Under the pieces are notes generated by a model that worked only from the letters and a program-made list of their open reading frames with translations, ran no database searches and was not told the origin of the DNA. This document shows positions 23,953-33,135 of a stretch of 64,000 bases of DNA, piece by piece; the first letter of the stretch is position 1, and every line of letters starts with the position of its first letter. The position numbers and the translations under genes are program-made. Source of the stretch: CAJXMH01 sp964001305 (GTDB taxonomy: Bacteria; Bacteroidota; Bacteroidia; Flavobacteriales_E; Vicingaceae); assembly GCA_964001305.1 (NCBI GenBank), contig CAXFAI010000042.1, positions 130,866 to 194,865 on the forward strand. The letters are read 5' to 3'.

Positions 23953-25369
23953 GCATTTTCTTAGAATTCAAGTCTATCGCTGCAATAATTGCTATAAAGG
24001 CCCAAAAAGGAACCGAAGCTTTATCTGTATCTAAGAAGTTATTCAAAACTCCATTAATTAAATAGGTTGTAAAAGAAAGTATGGTAAAAAAGACTATCGT
24101 TCTCAATTCTCCTTTAGGTAAGCGAAAATAAAGTTTGGATGCTGTACGATAGAAAATTACAATGATTAGAATAAAAGTTAATGTTCCAAGCACACCTGCC
24201 TCTGCTAAAGGTCCAATAAATTCAGAATGGGCATTCCCCATATCTCCAGCATTAGTACTTATTATCGTTAAGTCCTCTGAAGACTGAAATGGTGCATATT
24301 GAAAGGCATAGGTTCCAGGTCCCCATCCAAATATGGGCTTTCTTTCAAACATTTTAATAGCCGAATTCCATCGATTGATTCGCTCAAGATTAGATGCATC
24401 CGTTGAGATATTCGTTATAGATTGAACGTGCTCTGAAAGATTCTCAGAGGTAGAATCCTGTTCATTTTTCTCCAAAACATTGATAATGTCTCCCCAGAAA
24501 ATTCCCGTCACTATAATCAACAATCCTGCAACTGATAGCACAAATGAAGTTCTTAACCTCAAGACGTAAATCAGTGAAACGCCAAAAGCAGCTACCAAAC
24601 TAATCCAAGCTGCTCTTCCATAAGAAAAGATAATTCCTAAACTTAAAGCAATAAGCATAATAACTATAAGCAATCTATACTTCCGGTAGCGTTTCAAAGC
24701 TAGCAAGCAAAGTAAAACTGGGTACATCATGGCTAAAACAGCACCATAAACCGTATGATCCTTAAAAAACGGCTGCATTACCCAGTGAGCAGGTCTCTCT
24801 TCAAAGCTATACATACTATGGTGTACAAATGTATAAATAGCAACAAGCGTTAAAGGGATAAGGTAGAGCCAGAAAAATGTTCTAATATTCTTTACATTTT
24901 TAAACAACTGGCTAGCAATATAAAATAGAGAAACAACAAACCATAAACGGGCTAATAAGAACTTAATAGATACTACAGGCATAGTGCTTGTTAAGGTCGT
25001 TATGGTTAACCAAGATAAATTTATAATAATACCTATACTCAGTGGATGGTATAATACCGACTTATCGAACTTTCTATCGTACAGTATCTTAAGAAAAAAG
25101 ATGAGCATTACCCCAAAAAGCAAGGGTTCAGTAGGCAAGAACATCCCTACTCCACCAAAATCCAACTCTTCTAAGTTAATGGAAAGGGGGGTAGCAAAAA
25201 TGATCACCCACATCAGTTTATCGGTTGCTATAAACGCCAAAAGCAAAACCACCAATGCAAATGGCACAGCGGTAAACCAATATTGCTCCAATGCAATAAA
25301 GGCGCTGTTTGCCATAATAAACAAAAAGCTAAGAATTAATACCCAGTTTGTTTTTAGGTAAGAAGTCAT
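23921..25369 (-). CDS. O-antigen ligase/polymerase-like membrane protein
   Basis: A 482-aa protein with about 11-12 membrane helices and one large loop (about 300-380) carrying NRWNSAIKMFERKPIFGWGPGTY and GNAHSEFIGPLAEAGVLG, the W-x-x-A...P-hGxGPG and H-S/N-x-h signatures of the Wzy_C/WaaL family. It either polymerises repeat units or joins polymer to a lipid acceptor; the two cannot be told apart here. It follows two Wzz-type genes (TAATG overlap of 1 base), in line with polymer assembly. C-terminus is polar (MLKEETQPQEG). Confidence 0.88.
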   Translation of the reverse strand: MTSYLKTNWVLILSFLFIMANSAFIALEQYWFTAVPFALVVLLLAFIATDKLMWVIIFATPLSINLEELDFGGVGMFLPTEPLLFGVMLIFFLKILYDRKFDKSVLYHPLSIGIIINLSWLTITTLTSTMPVVSIKFLLARLWFVVSLFYIASQLFKNVKNIRTFFWLYLIPLTLVAIYTFVHHSMYSFEERPAHWVMQPFFKDHTVYGAVLAMMYPVLLCLLALKRYRKYRLLIVIMLIALSLGIIFSYGRAAWISLVAAFGVSLIYVLRLRTSFVLSVAGLLIIVTGIFWGDIINVLEKNEQDSTSENLSEHVQSITNISTDASNLERINRWNSAIKMFERKPIFGWGPGTYAFQYAPFQSSEDLTIISTNAGDMGNAHSEFIGPLAEAGVLGTLTFILIIVIFYRTASKLYFRLPKGELRTIVFFTILSFTTYLINGVLNNFLDTDKASVPFWAFIAIIAAIDLNSKKMLKEETQPQEG

Positions 25370-26337
25370 TACTGATTTTTATGGTACCCTAGAACTAATA
25401 AGAGGGCAAATGTAAAAAAGCAGGCTGCTCCTGTTGCACCTAAAACGATTAACCAACGAACTGGAGAAGACTTTTTATCAGGAACTTCAGGTTTTACCAA
25501 AACATTGGCATAAGTCTGTTCTTTTGTATAATCTTTCATAGCATGTTCATATGCATGTAATCTGTTAATGTATTCCTCATTAAATTTATTTAACTGAGCA
25601 TGCATATTATGAAAAGCCCTACCATACATCTCTAAATTTTTATATAACTTTTTTGCTTCTTCATAATTAGCGCCTTTCTTTCCCGAAAGTAAAAACTTCA
25701 TGTATCCTTCAGTAACTTCTTCAGTTTGACCAATGTAATCTAACAGTCCATATTTCGTACTGTATTCTCTAATTCTTACTTCTAAACTATCTACTTGTTT
25801 TTTCTTTTGAAGCATTAATCTCTCATTGATTTTTACAATTTCCCAATATTTCTCTCTTTCGGTTTCTCGAATTGTTTTATTGAGTAAAATCAAAATTTCT
25901 TCAACAATCTCCTTAGCTTTTTCAGGACTTGTTGAACTTGCAGTTATTCGTATGGATTCAAATTCCGTTTCATCAAAACCAATGTGTTCTGAATAAGCTT
26001 TATTAACTAATGCTTTCGTGGTGGGCTTACCAGAATCAATTTCATACTCTTGATACAAGTTGAATTTGCTAATTATAGCGTCTCTAATTTGGTTGGACTC
26101 CAAGTATTGCTGCATTTGCTCCAATCTTGTTTCACCGGAGTAATTTCCAAGGTTAGCCGGATAAATTACAGCCTCAGATGTAAACTGTGGAGCAATAAAT
26201 TTTGGTCCTGAAAAAACAACTCCCATAATGGCAGCGGCAATTGCAACACCTATTAAAACTTTCCATTGACGAATGGCAAATTCTAGTATGCCTAGACTTG
26301 ATTCAAAGTAATCTTTCCCTTTAGTTTCTTCGCTCAT
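25369..26337 (-). CDS. Wzz-type polysaccharide chain-length/co-polymerase protein 1
   Basis: The 322-aa protein has the polysaccharide co-polymerase plan: a membrane helix at about 31-50, a periplasmic domain with long coiled helices (about 70-275), and a second membrane helix at about 293-315 preceded by a PEVPDKKSSPVRW motif with the Pro-rich segment seen in Wzz/PCP proteins. No cytoplasmic tyrosine kinase domain is present. Paralogue of the next upstream gene (3 bp away). Confidence 0.88.
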   Translation of the reverse strand: MSEETKGKDYFESSLGILEFAIRQWKVLIGVAIAAAIMGVVFSGPKFIAPQFTSEAVIYPANLGNYSGETRLEQMQQYLESNQIRDAIISKFNLYQEYEIDSGKPTTKALVNKAYSEHIGFDETEFESIRITASSTSPEKAKEIVEEILILLNKTIRETEREKYWEIVKINERLMLQKKKQVDSLEVRIREYSTKYGLLDYIGQTEEVTEGYMKFLLSGKKGANYEEAKKLYKNLEMYGRAFHNMHAQLNKFNEEYINRLHAYEHAMKDYTKEQTYANVLVKPEVPDKKSSPVRWLIVLGATGAACFFTFALLLVLGYHKNQ

Positions 26338-26340
26338 GAC

Positions 26341-27333
26341 TTAGTGTTTTGGGTCTAAAAGGATTAATATTATCATGGTAAATAAAAATGTAGCAATGGT
26401 AGAAACCGTTACAATTAGCCAACGTATTGGATAACTTGGTTTTTCTGCTTTATAAGCTCTATTTACAATGAATTTTTGATCGATGGTTGATTCTGCATTT
26501 ACTCTAGCTTCTGCATAAATTTCACGCATATCACTTAGCTTTTCACGCTCGTATTCTAGCTGCTGAACTAAACTTAAATACTTACCTCCATATTTGGAAA
26601 GTGTATCTAATTTGTTCTTCAGTTTTTGTGCTGCCACATTGTTATTTTTAACCAATGCCGCACCATATTGATCACTTAATACCTCAACCTGTGTTTCGTA
26701 ATCTTGAACTCCCATAGAACGTATGTAATTCAAGGTGTCTTCCATTTTATTAATTTCTGAAACTAAAGTTTTGTATTCTTTCTCTACAATGGTAAAGGCC
26801 TGAAGTGCGACTCTTTTAAGCATTTTATTTTTCACCGAGTCTACCATTCCCGCAATTTCATTGGCAATATCTGCAGCCATTTGAGGATCGGTATCAAGTA
26901 CCTCAATTTCTACAGACATAAACTTTGTTCTGAAAAAATCAATATTGTTCTTGTACTCTTTATATAACTGGGTTTGCTTAAACTCACTTTCAGGATTTAT
27001 TCCATAATGATTCATCAAATCAAACTTGTTGATGATATGATGTTTAATATCATCTGAATTCAAAATTTGAATCATTTGCTCTGCTTCTTCTTCCTCTCCA
27101 AATTCTAAGAAGTCTTTCTCTTTATAATTCTCATCATTGAGCAATGCTCTTGAAATGGAAGAAGTGGTAGAAGGAAAAAGTACAACCGATGATTTATACT
27201 TATCTTCAATAAGAAAGGAAAATATAAGAGAAGTAAGAAAAGCTAAGCCTGAAGTTGTCAGTAATACTGCTCTCCATTTTCTCATAAAATAAACTATACC
27301 TTTCGAGTTAATATCGTAGGGCTCTACACTCAT
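26341..27333 (-). CDS. Wzz-type polysaccharide chain-length/co-polymerase protein 2
   Basis: The 330-aa protein has helix 1 at about 22-44, a coiled periplasmic domain with the pattern MEDTLNYIRSMGVQDYETQV, and helix 2 at about 303-325 preceded by RAYKAEKPSYPIRW. The closing motif KPSYPIRW matches KKSSPVRW in the neighbouring paralogue, so the two probably arose by duplication and may act as a hetero-oligomer. It is the first gene of the Wzz-Wzz-ligase operon and has a full TAnnTTTG box upstream. Confidence 0.88.
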   Translation of the reverse strand: MSVEPYDINSKGIVYFMRKWRAVLLTTSGLAFLTSLIFSFLIEDKYKSSVVLFPSTTSSISRALLNDENYKEKDFLEFGEEEEAEQMIQILNSDDIKHHIINKFDLMNHYGINPESEFKQTQLYKEYKNNIDFFRTKFMSVEIEVLDTDPQMAADIANEIAGMVDSVKNKMLKRVALQAFTIVEKEYKTLVSEINKMEDTLNYIRSMGVQDYETQVEVLSDQYGAALVKNNNVAAQKLKNKLDTLSKYGGKYLSLVQQLEYEREKLSDMREIYAEARVNAESTIDQKFIVNRAYKAEKPSYPIRWLIVTVSTIATFLFTMIILILLDPKH

Positions 27334-27355
27334 GCCTTCTTTTGTTTAAAGTCCC

Positions 27356-27363
27356 CAAAAATA
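27356..27363 (-). promoter_or_regulatory. -7 box (TATTTTTG) of the Wzz-Wzz-ligase operon
   Basis: Minus-strand TATTTTTG, a full consensus match, 22 nt before the ATG and in the 53-bp gap after the flippase gene. It suggests these three genes can be expressed apart from the flippase. Confidence 0.6.
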
Positions 27364-27386
27364 GCGAATATTGACTTAAACTAGAA

Positions 27387-28829
27387 TTATACTTTTTGCT
27401 TGAAAAGTTGAGTCACTTCCTGCCACTTAATTAAGCCCAAAGCAAAAGTCAAAATTGCAAACAATACTACTATTAGAATCGAATGTATTATAAAATTCGT
27501 AAACCATGTTTTGGTAAAAATGGCAACTACTAAGCCTATAAATGCTAATGCAGTACTTTTTAAAATTAAGTTAGTAGAATACCCCATCTTAAACTCTTTC
27601 TTGACAATCATAATTTGTAAAATGATAATAATTGCTTGAGTGACTAGGGTTGCTATTGCAGCACCATAGGCACCGTAATCAGGGATTAAGGTTAAGTTCA
27701 ATCCGAAATTAATTAGCAAGCCAACTAAAGAAATTTGATTAAGTGCCTTTAAACTCCCATTTGCTGTAAGCAAGGTTCCATAAATGTAAGTAAGTGCTAT
27801 GGCTATAAATGAAAGCATTAGTACTTCAAATATTTTAGCAGAAGCTTCTACGTTTTCCCAATACAACAAATCCATAATTTCAGTGGGATAGACTAAAGAT
27901 ATAGTAGCAGCTGTGCATGCTGGTATAAAAATCAAATTAAATGAAGTGCTAACCAATCCGTTTACCGATTCCTTGGCTTTAATCATTCTGGAAAAAATAG
28001 GCAGCAATAAGCCAGCGAACATATAACCAAACATATTGAAGCCTTCCAGTAAACGATATGCCTGGGCGTATACTCCTGTTTGATATTTCCCATCATCGAG
28101 TAAGCGCTCAATCATAACTGCATCTAATCGATAATAAAAGGACATGAGTAATACCAATAAAGCAAAGGGTAAACTTTGCTTCAAGATTATTCTAAAAAGT
28201 ACCAAATCGATTTTCACCTTAAACAATTCCGCTTTTCTTAGTACAACAATAAAGGCGGTGATTGCTGTTAACAAATATGCAACAAACTGAGCATAAACAA
28301 ACCACTCAATTTGAAAACTTGTATCAGTAAAGCTTCCCCATAACAAGACCCCGCAGATTAGAATCATCAGCGTTCTGTCTAGTATAGAAAGTATTCCCTC
28401 CGTTTTAAACAAGTGAAGTCCTGTAATATTTGACCTTAGGTACAAAATCATAGAGGCTAGAATTTGATTTACACCTAGGACAAAAAGAATCATCACTTCT
28501 TTGCTATTATAACCAACAACAAAACCAAAACCAATGGTAATTAAGAGATAAATCAAGCCCAATATTAGCTTTACATTAAAAATTCCTGAGAAATAACGCT
28601 GCAACATATGAGCATGCTGTGCAATGTTTCGATTATTATAACTCGTTATTCCAAAGTCCAAGATAATATTCAACAAAATAGAGAACCCAAAAAGGGAATT
28701 ATACATGCCATAGTCTTCAGCACCTACTCTATTTTGAACGGCAACATCAATTCCTAGAATCCAAAAAGGTTTAACTAATAAATTGAGAAGTACAATAAAA
28801 AAAAGGTTGCTTACAAATTTCCGTTTCAT
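27387..28829 (-). CDS. Oligosaccharide/polysaccharide flippase (Wzx-like, MOP superfamily)
   Basis: A 480-aa protein with about 12-14 membrane helices. It begins MKRKFVSNLFFIVLLNLLVKP, the usual first helix, has RVGAEDYGMYNSL after it and paired halves with IISL..IAA patterns. Wzx-type proteins flip undecaprenyl-linked repeat units across the inner membrane. The longer reading from a TTG at 28865 adds a non-membrane stub, so the ATG at 28829 is chosen. Together with the ligase, Wzz pair, glycosyltransferase and methyltransferase it marks a surface-polysaccharide locus. Confidence 0.9.
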   Translation of the reverse strand: MKRKFVSNLFFIVLLNLLVKPFWILGIDVAVQNRVGAEDYGMYNSLFGFSILLNIILDFGITSYNNRNIAQHAHMLQRYFSGIFNVKLILGLIYLLITIGFGFVVGYNSKEVMILFVLGVNQILASMILYLRSNITGLHLFKTEGILSILDRTLMILICGVLLWGSFTDTSFQIEWFVYAQFVAYLLTAITAFIVVLRKAELFKVKIDLVLFRIILKQSLPFALLVLLMSFYYRLDAVMIERLLDDGKYQTGVYAQAYRLLEGFNMFGYMFAGLLLPIFSRMIKAKESVNGLVSTSFNLIFIPACTAATISLVYPTEIMDLLYWENVEASAKIFEVLMLSFIAIALTYIYGTLLTANGSLKALNQISLVGLLINFGLNLTLIPDYGAYGAAIATLVTQAIIIILQIMIVKKEFKMGYSTNLILKSTALAFIGLVVAIFTKTWFTNFIIHSILIVVLFAILTFALGLIKWQEVTQLFKQKV

Positions 28830-28901
28830 GGAATAGCGAAGTATTGAATTGGCAAAATAAAGCAAAGCAGATTAATCTATCGTTTTTCCATAGTAGCTAT
28901 G

Positions 28902-28909
28902 TATATTTG
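28902..28909 (+). promoter_or_regulatory. -7 box (TATATTTG) of the methyltransferase gene
   Basis: Full match to TAnnTTTG. It overlaps an in-frame GTG at 28909, which therefore cannot be the start; the ATG at 28930 lies 20 nt downstream. Confidence 0.6.
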
Positions 28910-28929
28910 TGCCGCTTTTAACGAATTTT

Positions 28930-29748
28930 ATGAAGGTAACTGTAGAAGAATTTTTTGACCTCTTAGTGGAGGAATTGAAACAGAATAAAGATTTGTGGTA
29001 TTACTATAAGTATTTAGAAAATCCTGCAAAGTTTGAATACCGAAAAGCTTACTTCACTCAACGCCTTCAATACATTTACGACCATATTGATAAGCCGAAT
29101 TTGAGAATTTGGGATTGTGGATGTGGTTTTGGTACAACAGCCATATTTCTCTCGCTAAATGGCATCAAGTCTCACGGAACTACCTTAGAACACTACATTA
29201 AACAAATCCCTAAAAGGCTTGAATACTGGAGTCAGTTTGGAGATGTAAGTAAGTTCACCTACTCTTATGAAGACATTTTTGATCATGAGTTTCCAAAAGA
29301 ATCGTATGACATTATTATTATACAAGACACTTTACATCACTTAGAGCCATTACCAAAAGCACTTCAAATTTTGAATCATGTGCTTGCTAAAAATGGCCAA
29401 CTTCTTATAATTGAAGAAAATGGCAACAATGTGATTCAAAATACCAAGCTTTACCTTCAAAGAGGTAATAAGCGGATTATTGAGATTTATGATGAAAAAC
29501 TTGACAAGAAGATTTTACTCGGTAACGAAAACATCAGGAGTTTATCTACTTGGCAGAGCGCTTTTCTTAAAGAGGGATTTACAATAGACTTTGATAGTGT
29601 TCAATACATTCGATACTACCTGCCATTTATGTTTCCCAATAAAGGAGCCAAACAAAGAGTAGAAAAAGAGCAAGCACTTTGGAAAAAGAATTCCTTTTTA
29701 AAAGAGTATTTCTTTTTCGGAATCAACTTTATGGTAAATAAAGCATAA
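28930..29748 (+). CDS. SAM-dependent methyltransferase in polysaccharide locus
   Basis: The 272-aa enzyme has motif I IWDCGCGFGTTAIFL, an acidic residue after strand 2, DIIIIQDTLHHLEPLPKAL (motif II/III) and LLIIEENG, a class I Rossmann methyltransferase. The HHL segment is typical of Methyltransf_11/25 members acting on small molecules or sugars. Located between the flippase and a glycosyltransferase, so methylation of a glycan or a lipid carrier is plausible but inferred. Confidence 0.85.
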   Translation: MKVTVEEFFDLLVEELKQNKDLWYYYKYLENPAKFEYRKAYFTQRLQYIYDHIDKPNLRIWDCGCGFGTTAIFLSLNGIKSHGTTLEHYIKQIPKRLEYWSQFGDVSKFTYSYEDIFDHEFPKESYDIIIIQDTLHHLEPLPKALQILNHVLAKNGQLLIIEENGNNVIQNTKLYLQRGNKRIIEIYDEKLDKKILLGNENIRSLSTWQSAFLKEGFTIDFDSVQYIRYYLPFMFPNKGAKQRVEKEQALWKKNSFLKEYFFFGINFMVNKA

Positions 29749-29752
29749 GCCT

Positions 29753-30889
29753 ATGCGTATTGCCGTCAATACTCGTCTACTTGTGCCCGGCAAAATGGAT
29801 GGTATAGGCAGGTTTACGTTTGAGAGCCTTAAAATAATTGCCCAAGAAAACCCTGAGGATGAGTTCGTTTTTATATTCGACAGAAAGCCTCCATCTGAAT
29901 TTAAGTTTGGGGATAATGTTGAATTAGTAAGTATTGGACCACCAGCAAGGCATCCCATTTTATGGTATATATGGTTTGAGCATCGGCTTCCAAACTTTAT
30001 CAACAAAGGACATTTTGACTTATTTCTTTCTCCTGAAGGTTGGATTTCTCCACGATTAAATTGCCCTTCCTTAGGAGTAATTCACGATTTAAACTTCGTC
30101 CATTCTCCTGAGAATATCATTTATTCTCATCGTAAGTATTTGGAAATCTTTTTTCCAAAGTTTGCTAAAAGAGCTAATCGAATTGCAACTGTTTCCGAAT
30201 ATTCGAAAAAAGACATTACTGAAACATATGGTATTAAATCAAACCAAATTGATGTTGTTTATAATGGAGCAAATCAAATTTTTCAACCCATAGATTCGAT
30301 TACAAAAAAAACAATACAAGAAGACTTTAGTCAAGGTCAACCCTATTTTATATTCATTGGAACCTTACATCCTAGAAAAAATTTGGAGAACCTTTTTATC
30401 GCTTTTAATGAGTTCAAGAAAAAGACAAAAAGTGATATTAAACTTTTGATTGTTGGAAATAAAAAATGGTGGCCAAATTCACTGGAAAATACATATCAAA
30501 ATCTTGAACATAAAACCGATATTATATTCTGTGGACGCCAAAGTGATGAAATGCTCGCAAAGCTATTAGGAGGCGCAGAAGCTTTAACCTATTTGCCCTT
30601 TTTTGAAGGATTTGGCATTCCGATACTTGAGGCTTTTCAAGCAGAGGTTCCTGTAATAACATCTAATACCACTTCTATGCCTGAAGTCGCTAAGGGTGGA
30701 GCAATATTATGTAATCCAACAGATGTAAAAGCAATTTCTGATGCAATGTTAGAGATTCTTGAAGACAAAACGCTTCGTAAAAAGCTAATTGAAATAGGAA
30801 ATCAAAGAGCGCAAGATTTCTCTTGGAAGAAAACCGCTGATTTACTTTGGGACAGCATGCTTAAAACCATAAACCAAAAAGGTGACTAG
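29753..30889 (+). CDS. Family 4-type (GT-B) glycosyltransferase
   Basis: A 378-aa GT-B enzyme. N-terminal half: MRIAVNTRLLVPGKMDGIGRF with the glycine-rich acceptor loop; C-terminal half: IGTLHPRKNLENL and the donor-binding motif PFFEGFGIPILEAF with the E-x7-E spacing of GT4. Such enzymes transfer a hexose or related sugar from a nucleotide donor with retention. It starts 4 bp after the methyltransferase and overlaps rnhB by 8 bp. Confidence 0.92.
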   Translation: MRIAVNTRLLVPGKMDGIGRFTFESLKIIAQENPEDEFVFIFDRKPPSEFKFGDNVELVSIGPPARHPILWYIWFEHRLPNFINKGHFDLFLSPEGWISPRLNCPSLGVIHDLNFVHSPENIIYSHRKYLEIFFPKFAKRANRIATVSEYSKKDITETYGIKSNQIDVVYNGANQIFQPIDSITKKTIQEDFSQGQPYFIFIGTLHPRKNLENLFIAFNEFKKKTKSDIKLLIVGNKKWWPNSLENTYQNLEHKTDIIFCGRQSDEMLAKLLGGAEALTYLPFFEGFGIPILEAFQAEVPVITSNTTSMPEVAKGGAILCNPTDVKAISDAMLEILEDKTLRKKLIEIGNQRAQDFSWKKTADLLWDSMLKTINQKGD

Positions 30890-31487
30890 GTTAAAAAACT
30901 TCTTTCAAAAAAACACCATAGAAGTTGGCTGCGATGAAGCTGGACGTGGTTGCTTGGCGGGCCCAGTATTTGCTGCTGCTGTTATACTTGACCCTAAAAA
31001 ACCAAACAGTAAACTTAATGACTCAAAAAAACTAAGCCCAAAGAAAAGAGCAGAGTTAAAAAACTGGATTGAGGAAAATGCTATAGCATGGGCTGTTGGA
31101 CAAGTATCTCCTAAAGAAATTGATCAAATAAACATCTTGAACGCGTCTTTTTTAGCCATGCACAGAGCCATTGACCAACTCAGTTCCACTTTTGATCTAA
31201 TTTTAGTTGATGGCAATCGTTTTAAACCTTATGGAAAGGTAAAGCACCATTGTATAATTAAAGGCGATGCTAAATATAAATGCATAGCTGCGGCATCAAT
31301 CTTAGCTAAAACCTATAGAGATGATTATATGACTTCTCTAAACAAAAAACATCCAGAATATCAATGGATTCAAAACTTTGGGTACCCGACTAAAAAGCAC
31401 CGTGAAGCCATTAAATTGCATGGGCCAACTGAGTATCATCGAAAGAGCTTTAAACTTTTACCAGACCAGTTAGAACTTAATTTTTAA
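30882..31487 (+). CDS. rnhB: Ribonuclease HII
   Basis: RNase HII removes ribonucleotides and RNA primers from DNA. The 201-aa protein has the hallmark EVGCDEAGRGCLAGPV (first catalytic Asp-Glu pair), ILNASFLAMHRAI, LVDGN with the next Asp, and IAAASILAKTYRDDYM with the last Asp. The start is GTG at 30882 inside the end of the glycosyltransferase gene; no ATG occurs before the active site, and the N-terminus is of normal length. Confidence 0.96.
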   Translation: MTRLKNFFQKNTIEVGCDEAGRGCLAGPVFAAAVILDPKKPNSKLNDSKKLSPKKRAELKNWIEENAIAWAVGQVSPKEIDQINILNASFLAMHRAIDQLSSTFDLILVDGNRFKPYGKVKHHCIIKGDAKYKCIAAASILAKTYRDDYMTSLNKKHPEYQWIQNFGYPTKKHREAIKLHGPTEYHRKSFKLLPDQLELNF

Positions 31488-31528
31488 GAATAAACTATAT
31501 TTAACATTTACAAACTACCTCAAAATCA

Positions 31529-33133
31529 ATGAAAACATTACTAACCAAAATTTTGGTAGTCTTATTTTTTAGCATATTCTTTTATGCCTGCACAGAAGAC
31601 TATTTTGAATTCGACAAGATTACTACAGAAGATTGGAGACCTGAACTGGCCTTTCCGCTTGTAAATTCCAACTTAACACTAGAAGATATTGTGCTAAGTG
31701 AAGACACCGTTGGACTAATCCAAGAAGATCCAAATAGTAAAATATTACAAGTCATTTATGATGGACAAGTTTTTTCGACTAAAGGAAGCTCTGTAATTAA
31801 TTTGCCTAACTTAAATTTTACGGAAACACTTGATACCATTTTCCCTCCTGCAAGTGGACAAACGATTACAATTAATAGAAATGAAGAAATTGATTTTAAT
31901 ACCAGCTTTGAAGTTGACTCCATCCAACTAAACAATGGCAACTTTGCTTTAACACTTGAGAATGAGTACCGTCACAACATAGTAGTAGACTTGAGATTCC
32001 CTGGATTTAGAGCGGCTAATGGTCAAGTCTTAACTCAAAGTTTTAATTTACCTGCTCGTTCAGGCTCTTCTCCTGTGGTAAGATCTACAGTTACAAACCT
32101 TCAAGACTATACCATTGATATGACTTATGGAAGTCAGAATCATAGTACAATTCCCGTTGAAATTACCATGACCATTAATACCATACCAGGTAATGGTGGC
32201 AATGTTGGCGAAGAATTGAGTATTCGAGGTGATTTGAGAAACTTAGATTTTAAAAACTTTACGGGTTATATCGGTCAAGAAATTTTAGATCTAGAAATTG
32301 ATACGGTATATGTTAGCCTATTTAGAAATTTCATTTCAGGTAGAATCTATTTGAGTAATCCATTTTTAGATATTACCATTTTTAATGGATACGGTACTCC
32401 TATCAATTTGGAATTCCAGACTTTAAAGTCTAGAAATGAAAACCATAAGGACCCAAACCAAAGAGAAATTGACATTAACCTACCTAATAATCCTCAAGTA
32501 TTAAATTATTCGAATGGATTTGGCATTGATAGCACTCCAATTATTATTGACCGAAATAATCCAATGAATAGCAATATTGGAGATGTGATTTCTTCACTTC
32601 CGAGGGAAATAGTTTATGATGCAAAAGCTGTATTTAACCAAGGAAACAATGGGGCAATTCGAAATTACATATCTGACAATAGCACCATCGGCCTCGATGT
32701 ATTTCTTCGAATTCCATTTGAGGGATTTGTACAAGATTTTACTTTAGTGGATACGATGGACCTATCTTTTGATGGTGTCGATGAATTGGAAAAAGGTTTG
32801 CTAAGAGTAAAAGCAACAAACTCCTTCCCAATAGATGCAAAACTTCAAGTCATTTTTACAGATAAGAGCTATAATGCCATAGACTCTTTATTTGGAAATG
32901 GACCTGAGGCACTATTTGCTGCAGGTACAAACAACCAACCGACTACCGGAACCAAAGACTTTGTAATTGACCGAGAGCGATTAGAAGCTATTGCAGCTGG
33001 AGATAAAATATTATTGAGAGCTATTTTAGATACTAGAAACGCGCATTTACCATTACCCGACACGGTAAGTTTTACGAATTCAAATAGGCTTGAAGTTTCT
33101 ATTGGCCTTAAAGGAACAATTTTAATCGACTAG
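31529..33133 (+). CDS. Large beta-rich lipoprotein of unknown function
   Basis: A 534-aa product with a lipoprotein signal (FSIFFYAC, Cys 21) and then an almost wholly beta-strand-like sequence rich in Asn, Thr, Ile and Leu, without helices or catalytic motifs. Segments such as TLDTIFPPASGQTITINRNEEI suggest stacked beta-sandwich domains. It is 2 bp from the DUF5723 outer-membrane protein gene, so the two are co-expressed and may form a surface pair (inference). Not a SusD: the helical TPR features are absent. Confidence 0.75.
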   Translation: MKTLLTKILVVLFFSIFFYACTEDYFEFDKITTEDWRPELAFPLVNSNLTLEDIVLSEDTVGLIQEDPNSKILQVIYDGQVFSTKGSSVINLPNLNFTETLDTIFPPASGQTITINRNEEIDFNTSFEVDSIQLNNGNFALTLENEYRHNIVVDLRFPGFRAANGQVLTQSFNLPARSGSSPVVRSTVTNLQDYTIDMTYGSQNHSTIPVEITMTINTIPGNGGNVGEELSIRGDLRNLDFKNFTGYIGQEILDLEIDTVYVSLFRNFISGRIYLSNPFLDITIFNGYGTPINLEFQTLKSRNENHKDPNQREIDINLPNNPQVLNYSNGFGIDSTPIIIDRNNPMNSNIGDVISSLPREIVYDAKAVFNQGNNGAIRNYISDNSTIGLDVFLRIPFEGFVQDFTLVDTMDLSFDGVDELEKGLLRVKATNSFPIDAKLQVIFTDKSYNAIDSLFGNGPEALFAAGTNNQPTTGTKDFVIDRERLEAIAAGDKILLRAILDTRNAHLPLPDTVSFTNSNRLEVSIGLKGTILID

Positions 33134-33135
33134 CC

